From NCBI GenBank assembly GCA_014360905.1, contig JACIWW010000002.1:124001-188000 (forward strand): a stretch of DNA of 64,000 nt, written 5' to 3'. The position numbers and the translations under genes were made by a program. Positions 1 through 7,827 of this stretch are shown here, one piece after another. The stretch is from Chloroflexota bacterium (GTDB lineage: Bacteria > Chloroflexota > Anaerolineae > UBA2200). Under the pieces are notes generated by a model. The model ran no database searches and was not told the origin of the DNA. It saw nothing but the letters and a program-made list of their open reading frames with translations. Numbering within the stretch: position 1 is the first letter of the stretch; the number at the start of each line of letters is the position of its first letter.

Positions 1-1
1 G

Positions 2-220
2 CAACTTGGCAGTCCAGCCTACTTTAAACTGCTGGCGGAGCATCCGCAGTGGGGCAAATACTTCGCTGTTGGCAGCCAGGTCATCGTGGTACTGGAGGGC
101 ACGGCGTACCAGGTCAAGGCAGACGCATGTGAAACTCAAGAGCCTCCTCTGGCGAACCCTCAGGCCTTGAGCCCGTGGGAACAATTCTGGCAGTGGTTTT
201 GTGCCATAACAAAACGATAA
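2..220 (+). CDS. C-terminal end of an unidentified protein (partial)
   Basis: An open frame enters from the left edge in phase 2 and stops at TAA 218-220, giving the last 72 residues of a protein. The tail contains a beta-like stretch around VIVVLEGTAYQV followed by a Trp-rich end (SPWEQFWQWF). I do not recognise a family, and nothing can be said about the N-terminal part. The base composition resembles the neighbouring genes, so it is probably a genuine coding end. The next gene is about 100 bases downstream behind a TATAAT box, which suggests a separate transcript. Confidence 0.5.
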   Translation, partial: QLGSPAYFKLLAEHPQWGKYFAVGSQVIVVLEGTAYQVKADACETQEPPLANPQALSPWEQFWQWFCAITKR

Positions 221-231
221 CGATTCACTAA

Positions 232-260
232 TTTGCGTTTTGGGAGATATGCTGTATAAT
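232..260 (+). promoter_or_regulatory. Probable promoter of the first LysM gene
   Basis: A perfect TATAAT lies at 255-260, directly preceded by TG. A weak -35 (TTTGCG at 232-237) is 17 bases upstream. The box is about 58 bases before the start codon at 319 in an otherwise empty gap. Confidence 0.4.
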
Positions 261-318
261 CTGGTTGAGCAATTGTGCGCTATCCTCCAATGACCCTGAA
301 TGAAGGAGGTTTTAAGAA

Positions 319-789
319 ATGAACGCGAAATTGCTGCGCTTTAGGATATTGAGCCTACTGATGGCGACCGTCCTACTTTGTCTGAGCGCCTTACCTGTTC
401 AGGCTGCCCCACCGCCCACACCTGTGCCATCCGCTGCTCCGCCTATGCCACCTACTCCTTATGCACCGACAGGCTATCCCATTTATCATCAAGTACAGCG
501 GGGAGAGAATCTGACGCGCATTGCCTTGCGCTATGGAACGACCATATGGGCTATTGCTCAGGCAAACGGCATTTGGAATATCAACTATATCCGTGCTGGA
601 CAGATCCTGCTCATTCCGGTACCAGGCCCTACCCCTGGGCCAACGCCGCGTATCTACATCGTGCAGCCAGGTGACACCCTGAGCGCTATTGCCTGGCGGT
701 TCGGCACCACGGTGTGGGCGATAGCTCAGGCTAATGGCGTCTGGAATCCCAACTTGATTTACATCGGACAGAGGTTGTACATCCCTTAA
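319..789 (+). CDS. Secreted protein with two LysM domains
   Basis: This is a 156-residue exported protein. Residues 1-29 form a signal peptide (basic start, hydrophobic core, AQA-like end). A Pro-rich spacer (about 30-55) leads to LysM domain 1 (56-100) and LysM domain 2 (112-156), joined by a Pro/Thr linker. Both LysM copies keep the GxxLxxIAxRxGT and IxxGQxLxIP elements typical of the fold, which binds N-acetylglucosamine polymers such as peptidoglycan. There is no catalytic domain, so it is probably a wall-binding or structural protein. An AGGAGGT ribosome-binding site precedes the ATG. The next gene encodes another LysM protein, which suggests a local duplication. Confidence 0.85.
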   Translation: MNAKLLRFRILSLLMATVLLCLSALPVQAAPPPTPVPSAAPPMPPTPYAPTGYPIYHQVQRGENLTRIALRYGTTIWAIAQANGIWNINYIRAGQILLIPVPGPTPGPTPRIYIVQPGDTLSAIAWRFGTTVWAIAQANGVWNPNLIYIGQRLYIP

Positions 790-812
790 AACCGCGCTGA
801 TGGCGCGTTTCG
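788..812 (+). terminator. Weak hairpin after the first LysM gene
   Basis: Just after the stop codon the sequence can fold as AAAC-CGCGC, loop, GCGCG-TTT, followed by a short T run. The stem is short and partly bulged, so termination here is only possible, not certain. Confidence 0.3.
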
Positions 813-869
813 ATTGACACTTCGTCAGTTAGAAATGTGTGCCGTCGAGCAATCCAGAAGGAGGGGACA

Positions 870-1229
870 ATGAAAAGGATGATCAGAAAAGGGTTGCTGG
901 TCTTTGCGCTCCTGGTAGTTTTGCAATTGATCGTGGGGGCAACAGCCGTTATGGCTGACTGCAGCCGCTGGCACGTCGTCAGGCCGGGCGAGACGCTTTT
1001 TGCCCTTGGCCGTTTATACGGCGTCAATCCCTATACGATTGCTCAGGTGAACGGACTGGCTAATCCGAACTACATTCGGATAGGGCAGGTGTTGTGTATC
1101 CCCGCTTCCTGTGGCTGGACTGCTCCGCCACCCCAACCACGCTATCCACCAACCCAATGCTGGTACTACTATCGTTGCTGGCCCTATTATTACCCCTGCT
1201 ATTGGTGGAACTGGTGTTGGGATCCATAA
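870..1229 (+). CDS. Secreted single-LysM protein with aromatic/Cys-rich tail
   Basis: The 119-residue product has a signal peptide (1-29), one LysM domain (about 34-78, WHVVRPGETLF to IRIGQVLCIP) and an unusual C-terminal tail (82-119) made almost only of Pro, Tyr, Trp and Cys (for example CWYYYRCWPYYYPC). Six Cys occur in the mature part, suggesting disulfide bonding or metal contacts outside the cytoplasm. The start at 870 is chosen because GGAGGGG lies just before it; the frame is open upstream to 837, but that would bury the signal peptide. LysM indicates binding to glycan chains. The role of the tail is unknown. Confidence 0.75.
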   Translation: MKRMIRKGLLVFALLVVLQLIVGATAVMADCSRWHVVRPGETLFALGRLYGVNPYTIAQVNGLANPNYIRIGQVLCIPASCGWTAPPPQPRYPPTQCWYYYRCWPYYYPCYWWNWCWDP

Positions 1230-1255
1230 AGCCTTTCCCCCACGATTCATAAGTT

Positions 1256-1295
1256 GCAGGGTATCGGGGAGTGCCGACCTCGGTACCCTGCTTTT
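1256..1295 (+). terminator. Rho-independent terminator
   Basis: Perfect 8-bp stem GCAGGGTA (1256-1263) / TACCCTGC (1284-1291), with the inner sequence able to extend it (CGGGG with CCTCG). TTTT follows at once at 1292-1295. It lies after the second LysM gene and before the hydantoinase, separating the two transcripts. Confidence 0.75.
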
Positions 1296-1322
1296 ATGTA
1301 GCCTATCTTCATGGAGGTCAAC

Positions 1323-2699
1323 ATGGATTGCGTCATCAGAAATGGTACGATTGTTACTGCCGAGCGCACGTTGGTGGCTGACATTGGCATTCAGGGCGAG
1401 AAAATTGCTGCTATTGAGCCAGGACTTGAAGGCGACAAGTACATTGATGCCAGTGGCTTCTATGTATTCCCCGGCTTTATTGACCCGCATGTACATCTGC
1501 AGATGGCTATTGGCGACCTCACGTCGAGCGACGATTTCACCACAGGCACGATCGCTGCTGCCTGCGGTGGAACAACCACAGTCATTGATTTCACAGAGAA
1601 CTACCGTGGAGATGACCTGCTCGAAGGAGTTGAGAAACGACGCGCTCAAGCGGATGGAAAAGTAGCAGTGGATTATGCCCTTCATCTGACCCTCGCCGAT
1701 GCAAGCGAAAGGACGTTGGTACAGTTGCCCTTGTTGGCCAAGGAGGGTTATGCAAGTGCCAAGCTGTATACCACCTACGAGGGCCTCTGGCTGCAGGATG
1801 GAGAGCTCTTGCGCCTGCTTGCAGCAACGCGCGATTGCGGCATATTGCCCATGGTTCACACGGAAAACCGGGATGCCATCGCCTATCTCACAGCTGAACT
1901 CTTGCGCCAAGGCAAAACAGCCCCCAAATACCATCCTCTTAGCCGCCCACCCCTAGTTGAGGCTGAAGCCGCAAATCGTGTGACGGTTCTGGCCGATCTG
2001 GTAGATGCTCCCATCTACATAGCCCATCTCACCTGCCAGGAGACGCTGGAAAGAGTGCAGGCAGCAAGGTTGCGCGGGCAGAAGGTGTATGCAGAAACCT
2101 GTCCCCAGTACCTGCTGCTCTCTCAAGAGGATTATGAGCGGCCTGGCTTTGAGGGAGCCAAGTTCGTGCTGTCCCCCCCATTGCGCGACAGGTCCAACTG
2201 GGACGTGCTTTGGTTGGCACTGGCGAACAACGAAGTGCAGGTTGTATCAACGGATCACTGTCCTTGGTATTATGAGACACAAAAGATCCGCGGTCTGAAT
2301 TCATTCGCTGAAATCCCCAATGGCACCCCGGGTATCGAGACTCGTGTGCCTTTGCTCTTCAGCGAAGGAGTGGGCAAGGGACGTATTTCTCTACGGCGCT
2401 TCGTGGAGATCTGCGCTACCGCGACAGCAAAGCTCTTTGGCCTGTACCCTCGTAAAGGTACTATCGCGGTAGGCTCCGATGCCGACCTGGTCATCTATGA
2501 TCCCAATAAAGAGGTCACCTTGTCCTACCAGACACTTCATCAACGGGCAGATTACTGCCCCTATGAGGGGCATACCGTGCACGGTTATCCTCGCACGGTA
2601 TTGTTGCGCGGCCAAGTCATCGTGGACGATGGACGTTTTGTTGGTCAAGCAGGCCAGGGCCAATTCGTCCTCAGAGATACTTTTGCCTTCCACTCGTAA
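1323..2699 (+). CDS. hydA: Dihydropyrimidinase / D-hydantoinase
   Basis: A cyclic amidohydrolase of 458 residues that hydrolyses dihydropyrimidines or hydantoins to N-carbamoyl amino acids in the cytosol. The full binuclear metal set of the family is visible: H56 and H58 (DPHVHL), K147 (SAKLYTTYEG, the lysine normally carboxylated), H179 (MVHTEN), H235 (IAHLTC) and D311 (STDHCPW). Length is normal for the family. The start at 1323 is preferred over an in-frame ATG at 1311, because the GGAGG ribosome-binding site (1313-1317) would then be inside the gene. No other pyrimidine catabolic gene is adjacent, so the natural substrate cannot be deduced. Allantoinase and dihydroorotase are less likely. 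Confidence 0.88.
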   Translation: MDCVIRNGTIVTAERTLVADIGIQGEKIAAIEPGLEGDKYIDASGFYVFPGFIDPHVHLQMAIGDLTSSDDFTTGTIAAACGGTTTVIDFTENYRGDDLLEGVEKRRAQADGKVAVDYALHLTLADASERTLVQLPLLAKEGYASAKLYTTYEGLWLQDGELLRLLAATRDCGILPMVHTENRDAIAYLTAELLRQGKTAPKYHPLSRPPLVEAEAANRVTVLADLVDAPIYIAHLTCQETLERVQAARLRGQKVYAETCPQYLLLSQEDYERPGFEGAKFVLSPPLRDRSNWDVLWLALANNEVQVVSTDHCPWYYETQKIRGLNSFAEIPNGTPGIETRVPLLFSEGVGKGRISLRRFVEICATATAKLFGLYPRKGTIAVGSDADLVIYDPNKEVTLSYQTLHQRADYCPYEGHTVHGYPRTVLLRGQVIVDDGRFVGQAGQGQFVLRDTFAFHS

Positions 2700-2723
2700 T
2701 CGAACTTCAGAGCAACCATGTGC

Positions 2724-4280
2724 TCAAGGATGCCACGCTGGACATGGCGGTGTCGCACGCTGTTTGTACGGGCCGCTGGCAAATGCATTCCAATAGCCAC
2801 GCGAGTTGACGATTCCGTAAGAGAAAATCGCATGTCCAGGAACAGCGCCAATAGCCGCAGCCTCTCTGCGCTCAGCGTTGATGCGCATTTCGATGGAGGC
2901 CCAGTCCATATCCGCGCTGATACCCGGGAAAACGAAACGGCTAGCACGGTGACTTAACCAATCGCGCATAACCGTGATCCAGTTGTCATCGCCAACTGAA
3001 CCACCCACAAAGGCTGAGCAACCATATAGCATGGGCATCTCAGCATCCACTATGCCCTCACTCAGCCAACCGCGGCTGTCCTGGTAATAGCGGTCATAAC
3101 CACCAGCGCAGCCCATGCCCCACAAATCCTGTGGGAACCACCATACTGCCGCACTGAGCAGCGCTTGCCGATCCAATGGGACGATGCCCTCTTGGTATAT
3201 TCGTCTAATCAGGCGTGTGATCTGTGCGCGTTGCCAGTCTGCATAACCATCTTCTGTGAAACACGGTGCTCCCCAACGTTCTTCGCTGCGTGGATCGCAT
3301 GAATAGTTCACACCAGCGTAACGCACCAAATCCAGGTGCAATCCATCCACATCGTAGCGTGTAAGGATGTCAACGGCAGTGGCAACGAGGTGATTCTCAA
3401 CCAGCCAGTCGTTTCCGGGGCTGGCCCATAAATAATGCGCATTCAGCAGCATCGGTTGATGGTTCATATCCCATTGCCGCCAATAAGCCCACGAACTGCC
3501 TGGCGCACGGCTCCAAACCCAGAAGGGATGGAGCGGCTGGGTATCATCAGGTGGTGCAGCTGTCCCTGACCAAACGGAATATACATTGAAATACGCATGT
3601 ACCTGAATGCCACGGGCATGTGCTGCAGTGATTAACGTGGCAAGGGGATCCCAGCCGGGATTCTGCCCCAGAGTGGCAGTATAGGTCCCTGTCAGTCGCG
3701 CTGACCATGGTTCAAGTCCTGGTGTGTAGAAAGCATCGCCCTGACTGCGAACCTGAAAAAGGATCATATTAAATCCTGCTGCATCTATATTGGCTACCAT
3801 CTGCCAGATTATATCTGGCCCGGGCAATTGTCCATCAGGGCAATCCGGCAGCATGCACGTCCAGTCGAAACGGGTGACCCAAATAGCACGCGCCTCTATC
3901 TCAGGAGATGCTACCGTTGGAGTAGCAGTGGGCGTTGGGACTTGGAGCATTGCTCGAAATGCTATGGGCAGGTAAAGTTGGTTCGGATAGGACATTGGCA
4001 GCAAGCCTCCATTCGGCACTGGCGTGGGTTCGATTTCCGCGGCTGGTGGTGCATCCAGATAGCCATGAGCAACGTACCAAGCCTCGTGGCCCAAGATAGC
4101 CCAAAGCTGTTCGTCAAATAGAGTATTGGTGGGATATAGTTCAGGCGTCACACAAGTTGCTACACCATGCTGTGGTACTGACCACGCGTATATATTGAGC
4201 ATTGCTGCAGCTAGGAAGCTCGCAGCAGCTAGCAGATGTAGCGGCCTTATGCTTTTTCGCGCACTTTCGCCTCGCTTCAT
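2724..4280 (-). CDS. Secreted glycosyl hydrolase-like (GHL10/DUF187 family) protein
   Basis: The 518-residue product has a basic N-terminus and a hydrophobic segment (about residues 12-32) acting as signal or anchor. The conserved family start EARAIWVTRFDW is followed by a TIM-barrel-like body with IDAAGFNMILFQVRSQGDA, HARGIQVHAYFNVYSVW and YDVDGLHLDLVRY. This is the GHL10 pattern, thought to act on polysaccharides outside the cell. The start at 4280 (MKRGES) has AGGTGG before it; the frame continues to 4379, but the longer version hides the signal sequence. It ends 24 bases from the hydantoinase end, tail to tail, with no obvious terminator between. Substrate unknown. Confidence 0.75.
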   Translation of the reverse strand: MKRGESARKSIRPLHLLAAASFLAAAMLNIYAWSVPQHGVATCVTPELYPTNTLFDEQLWAILGHEAWYVAHGYLDAPPAAEIEPTPVPNGGLLPMSYPNQLYLPIAFRAMLQVPTPTATPTVASPEIEARAIWVTRFDWTCMLPDCPDGQLPGPDIIWQMVANIDAAGFNMILFQVRSQGDAFYTPGLEPWSARLTGTYTATLGQNPGWDPLATLITAAHARGIQVHAYFNVYSVWSGTAAPPDDTQPLHPFWVWSRAPGSSWAYWRQWDMNHQPMLLNAHYLWASPGNDWLVENHLVATAVDILTRYDVDGLHLDLVRYAGVNYSCDPRSEERWGAPCFTEDGYADWQRAQITRLIRRIYQEGIVPLDRQALLSAAVWWFPQDLWGMGCAGGYDRYYQDSRGWLSEGIVDAEMPMLYGCSAFVGGSVGDDNWITVMRDWLSHRASRFVFPGISADMDWASIEMRINAERREAAAIGAVPGHAIFSYGIVNSRGYWNAFASGPYKQRATPPCPAWHP

Positions 4281-4480
4281 GCACCACCTGCACCAGATAA
4301 TATAATCAATCACCTTTTTCACAAAACCATATACTCTCGGCTGTGCGGACAGCCGCAATACCAAAGTTGACCGATCCAATCAAGGCACTTGGCAATTGAA
4401 CATGATAAACCCGATACAGTTACTCCTCTTTTGCTTTTTTCACACTTTTGCGGTACAATATCCTACCAGGAGGTGAGAAC

Positions 4481-4990
4481 ATGGCTTTCAATGAAGGACT
4501 GACTGCGCTTGAAGTACTTGGTTTAGCCATTAGATCTGAGATCGAAGCTGCTTCACTCTATGCCTATATGGTTGGACAGGTACGTAATACCTCGCTAGCA
4601 AGCAAACTAGCCTTCCTACGCCAGGAAGAAGAGAAACATCGCGAGATGCTGGAAAGCCTTTATTCCCACCGCTTCCCAGACATCGAGCTGCAACTACCGG
4701 CCAAATCCCCCGTCCCTCAGATCCAGTTAGCCAATCTCGCCGATTTAAGCGTCCCGGAATTGTTCCAACTCGCATTGAAAGCTGAACAAATGGCTGCAGA
4801 GTTCTATGCGCGCGAAGCGGATCGCTCCAATGACCAGACGGGGCGCATAATGCTGCGTTACCTGAGCAATGTGGAGCGAGGACATCACCATTTATTGGAA
4901 ACCGAGTATGAACTCGTATCCCGCTTTCCTAGCTATTACGATGCAGATGAGTTTCATTTCGGCGATGAAATGATGCATATCGGACCATAA
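4481..4990 (+). CDS. Ferritin-like (rubrerythrin-type) diiron protein
   Basis: A 169-residue all-helical protein with two Glu/His pairs: an N-terminal one (RSEIEAASLYAY and RQEEEKHREM) and a C-terminal one (KAEQMAAEFYAREAD and VERGHHHLLE). This spacing of E and ExxH motifs is that of the ferritin/rubrerythrin four-helix bundle, which holds a diiron centre used for peroxide reduction or iron handling. There is no rubredoxin-like CxxC tail, so it is not a classical rubrerythrin. The start at 4481 has AGGAGGTGAG in front. A possible TTGCTT / TACAAT promoter lies at 4431-4459. It is the first of four ferritin-like domains within 9 kb. Confidence 0.8.
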   Translation: MAFNEGLTALEVLGLAIRSEIEAASLYAYMVGQVRNTSLASKLAFLRQEEEKHREMLESLYSHRFPDIELQLPAKSPVPQIQLANLADLSVPELFQLALKAEQMAAEFYAREADRSNDQTGRIMLRYLSNVERGHHHLLETEYELVSRFPSYYDADEFHFGDEMMHIGP

Positions 4991-5082
4991 ATAGCCAGCG
5001 ATAAACATGGCTTGCTCGCCGAGCAACCAAATTTATAGACCATGGAATACATAACTCAACCGCAAAATTGGAGGGTGAACAA

Positions 5083-5865
5083 ATGAGCAATCTATCTGGA
5101 AAACGTGCTGTTATTTTGGCTGAAGATTTGTACCAGGAATTGGAGCTTTGGTATCCATTGCTCAGGCTGCGCGGTACAGGTATGGAAGTTCAGGTAGTGG
5201 GAACAGGTAGTGCCTCTGTCTACACGAGCAAATACGGATATCCTGTAGAAGTGGATACAACGGCGGACAAGGTCAATGCAAAGGACATAGATGCTATCGT
5301 GATCCCCGGTGGATATGCCCCCGATCGCTTGCGGAGATATCCTGCTGTGCTGAAGTTAGTTCGGGAAGCATTCGAGCAGGGCAAGGTGGTTGCTGCCATT
5401 TGTCACGCGGGTTGGGTACTTATTTCGGCTGACATCGTGAAGGGGCGTAGGGTAACCTCTTTTTCTGCGATCAAGGACGACATGGTCAATGCAGGAGGAC
5501 ATTGGGTAGACCAAGAGGTGGTACAGGATGGCAATTTGATTACATCGCGTCAGCCAAGTGACCTGCCAGCTTTCACTGATGCAATTATTGCTACGCTTGG
5601 CGGCATTGAAGCAGGCGGGTTGGAAAAAGTCACAGAGAAAACTAGGCCACTCGAAGCGCTACGCATGGCAATCCAAGCCGAAGAAGCGGCTTACAACTTC
5701 TATACTATGGCCGCCCAGAAGACCAAGGACGCGGAAGCGAAAAATATCTTCTATAACCTGGCACAGGAAGAGCAGCGTCATCGCTCTATTGTCCAAGATG
5801 AATACAACCGCCTGGCTATGAACCCGGATTGGGATCGCTACAGCATCTGGCGGGAGATCCTTTAG
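5083..5865 (+). CDS. DJ-1/PfpI domain fused to a rubrerythrin-like domain
   Basis: A 260-residue two-domain protein. Residues 1-180 are a DJ-1/PfpI (type 1 glutamine amidotransferase-like) domain with the nucleophile elbow AAICHAGW; C107 and H108 are the expected reactive pair. Residues 190-248 carry a half rubrerythrin/ferritin unit (AIQAEEAAYNFY, then LAQEEQRHRSIV), which has one E + ExxH pair and would need to dimerise to build a diiron site. DJ-1/PfpI proteins act as proteases, glyoxalases or deglycases; joined to a diiron module, the likely theme is oxidative damage. An in-frame TTG at 5068 overlaps the GGAGGG site, so ATG 5083 is the start. Confidence 0.85.
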   Translation: MSNLSGKRAVILAEDLYQELELWYPLLRLRGTGMEVQVVGTGSASVYTSKYGYPVEVDTTADKVNAKDIDAIVIPGGYAPDRLRRYPAVLKLVREAFEQGKVVAAICHAGWVLISADIVKGRRVTSFSAIKDDMVNAGGHWVDQEVVQDGNLITSRQPSDLPAFTDAIIATLGGIEAGGLEKVTEKTRPLEALRMAIQAEEAAYNFYTMAAQKTKDAEAKNIFYNLAQEEQRHRSIVQDEYNRLAMNPDWDRYSIWREIL

Positions 5866-5901
5866 AAATTACTCGCATAGCGAGATGGGGTGAGCACAAC
5901 G

Positions 5902-6498
5902 ATGAAAATACTGGCAATAGCGGGCAGCCCTCGTCGTGGGGGCAACACCGATGCCCTGTTAGAGCAGGCCAGTGCGGGCGCTAAAAGCGTGGGCGCTGAG
6001 GTCGAGCAGGTTGTCCTGAGTCGTCTGAAGATTGCCCCATGTATGGCGTGCAATCGCTGCTTCGAGACTGGCCGTTGTGTCGTGAAGGACGATTACCAGT
6101 ACCTCTACGACAAGACGCTAGGTGCAGATGGCATTATATTGGCCTCCCCGATCTTTTTCATGAACGTTACCGGCTGGACCAAGGCCTTTATTGACCGTTT
6201 TCAATGTCTCTGGGCGCTCCGGTATGTGCTCAAGCAGCCTATTCCGCCTCCACCAGGAGGTGAAAAGAGACGCGCCATCTTCTTGTCTACGGCTGGCTCA
6301 CCCAAAACCAAGTTTGACGGCACGCTATACACTGTACGCGCTTTCTTGAGCACTATAGATGCAAAATTGATTGGCATGCAGTGCATCAATGCTGTGGATG
6401 AGAAGGGAGCTGTGGCTGCACATCCAGAAATGCTTCAGGAGGCCTATGCCTTGGGTGTCCTGTTAGCCTCTGGCCAGGCAACGAACGATGTTTCATAA
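5902..6498 (+). CDS. Iron-sulfur flavoprotein / NADPH-dependent FMN reductase family
   Basis: A 198-residue flavodoxin-fold protein. The N-terminal GSPRRGGNTD (8-17) binds the FMN phosphate. The compact cysteine motif C47-x2-C50-x2-C53-x5-C59 matches the iron-sulfur flavoproteins (Isf) of methanogens and anaerobes, where it holds a [4Fe-4S] cluster between ferredoxin and FMN. The middle part ASPIFFMNVTGWTKAFIDR is typical of the family. It probably transfers single electrons to oxygen, peroxide or quinone acceptors. ATG 5902 is preferred, with GGGGTGAG as ribosome site; GTG 5890 is an alternative. It lies 36 bases after the DJ-1/rubrerythrin gene. Confidence 0.82.
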   Translation: MKILAIAGSPRRGGNTDALLEQASAGAKSVGAEVEQVVLSRLKIAPCMACNRCFETGRCVVKDDYQYLYDKTLGADGIILASPIFFMNVTGWTKAFIDRFQCLWALRYVLKQPIPPPPGGEKRRAIFLSTAGSPKTKFDGTLYTVRAFLSTIDAKLIGMQCINAVDEKGAVAAHPEMLQEAYALGVLLASGQATNDVS

Positions 6499-6509
6499 GG
6501 AGAAGAGAC

Positions 6510-7184
6510 TTGACTGAAGAGACCTTAGACATCCCTCTTTTCCCAATAAATGTGGTGCTCTTTCCTGGGATGGCATTGCCTTTGCACATCTTCGAAGAAA
6601 ACCATCAATGGATGATCACGGAGTCCTTGGAAAGCAATCGACAGATTGGCATAGTTTGGGCCAACCCCGAGGCTGAAGGAGCCGTGGCCGTCTATACGAC
6701 AGGCACATCTGCACTGATTACCCATGTTGACAAACTAGAAGATGGCAGTATGGATATCCTGACAGCGGGGCTGGATCGTTTTCGTGTTTTGCATCTGCTG
6801 CACAGTGAGCCTTATATCGTTGGTCGGGTGGAATTGTTTCCACTTGAGAGTGCAACATCGCCAGGAGCTGCAAGACTAGCCAACAAAGCAAAGGCCCCAT
6901 TTGTGCGCTACCTCAGACTGGTCAGTGAAGTGCTGGGCACTACAATACGCATTGAGAGCACGCCACGCGACCCAACTGAATTGGCCTATCTTATGGCAAT
7001 TGCGCTGCAAGTATCCATGGAAGAGAAACAAGAATTGCTCAGTATACCTTCCTTACCCGCCCTTTTATGGAAAGAGTGTCTCATCCTGAACCGTGAGGAG
7101 ATATTGCTTAGCCGCATGCAGGAGGTTCAACGTCACAATACAGGCTATATGCGGGGAATAACGAGCTATCTGTCCGTAAACTAA
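6510..7184 (+). CDS. LON substrate-binding domain protein (no protease)
   Basis: A 224-residue protein beginning with LDIPLFPINVVLFPGMALPLHIFE, the hallmark of the LON N-terminal domain (PF02190). The AAA and protease parts of Lon are absent, so it is a stand-alone domain as found in many bacteria, with a presumed substrate- or ligand-binding role. The start codon is TTG, supported by AAGGAG seven bases upstream (6498-6503). No ATG fits the conserved N-terminus. It follows the flavoprotein by 11 bases and is probably in the same transcript. Confidence 0.85.
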   Translation: MTEETLDIPLFPINVVLFPGMALPLHIFEENHQWMITESLESNRQIGIVWANPEAEGAVAVYTTGTSALITHVDKLEDGSMDILTAGLDRFRVLHLLHSEPYIVGRVELFPLESATSPGAARLANKAKAPFVRYLRLVSEVLGTTIRIESTPRDPTELAYLMAIALQVSMEEKQELLSIPSLPALLWKECLILNREEILLSRMQEVQRHNTGYMRGITSYLSVN

Positions 7185-7265
7185 TGGTATGCAACTAATG
7201 AACTCGGCTGTTCAGGTAACTGCACGAGCTATTCATACAACTATTACCTAAAAAGGAGGCCCTTC

Positions 7266-7808
7266 ATGGCAAAGAAAAACCATCTACAGATCTTCAGAGC
7301 GCGACGCACTATTCGCAGGTTTACTCCAGAAGCTGTCAGCGAAGAATACCTACAATCGCTACTTGAGGCGGGCAGCGTAGCCCCTAGTCGGTTAGATCGC
7401 CGCCCTCTCCATTACGTGCTTATCCGCAACAATGACACCAAAACTAAAATCGCTGAGGCTTTGCGCGTGCGTCCTTACATCGAAGAAGCGCCTCTCGTCA
7501 TCGCCGTATGCGCAAACCCAGAGATCTCCGATACCTGGGAGATGGACGGCAGCGCAGCAATTGAAAACATGTTGCTAGCAGCGACCACGCTCGGTTTAGG
7601 AGGAGCCTGGGTTGGCTCCAAGGGAAGCGCATTGTGGGACCAGACCGTGCAGGTCCTGCGCCAGACCACAGGGATTCCGGCAAATATCGAGGTGGTGTCG
7701 CTGGTCTGCTTTGGCCACCCAGCCGAAGAGAAAAGGGCGTACGAACCGGGCGAAAAGATGGACCGGCAACGGGTGCACTATGAGCATTGGAATAACTTGA
7801 AACTGTAA
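7266..7808 (+). CDS. Nitroreductase-family flavoprotein
   Basis: A 180-residue FMN-dependent oxidoreductase of the nitroreductase fold. It opens with FRARRTIRRFTPEAVSEE, in which the RR-x-x-R/RxF phosphate-binding segment contacts FMN, and later has AAIENMLLAATTLGLGGAW, the second signature. Such proteins reduce nitro compounds, quinones or flavins with NAD(P)H. The short length is typical of the compact anaerobe subgroup. A strong AAAAAGGAGG site precedes the ATG. The next gene, another flavoprotein, starts 19 bases later. Confidence 0.85.
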   Translation: MAKKNHLQIFRARRTIRRFTPEAVSEEYLQSLLEAGSVAPSRLDRRPLHYVLIRNNDTKTKIAEALRVRPYIEEAPLVIAVCANPEISDTWEMDGSAAIENMLLAATTLGLGGAWVGSKGSALWDQTVQVLRQTTGIPANIEVVSLVCFGHPAEEKRAYEPGEKMDRQRVHYEHWNNLKL

Positions 7809-7827
7809 CAGTCCGAAGGTGCATGTC

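Noticed and set aside
1014-1934. 306-codon minus-strand open frame
   Set aside because: It lies antisense over the second LysM gene and the hydantoinase, both with strong domain evidence and ribosome sites; the translation has no recognisable content.
5012-5026. Short palindrome TTGCTC-gcc-GAGCAA as terminator or operator
   Set aside because: Six base pairs with no T run and no nearby promoter; could be chance.
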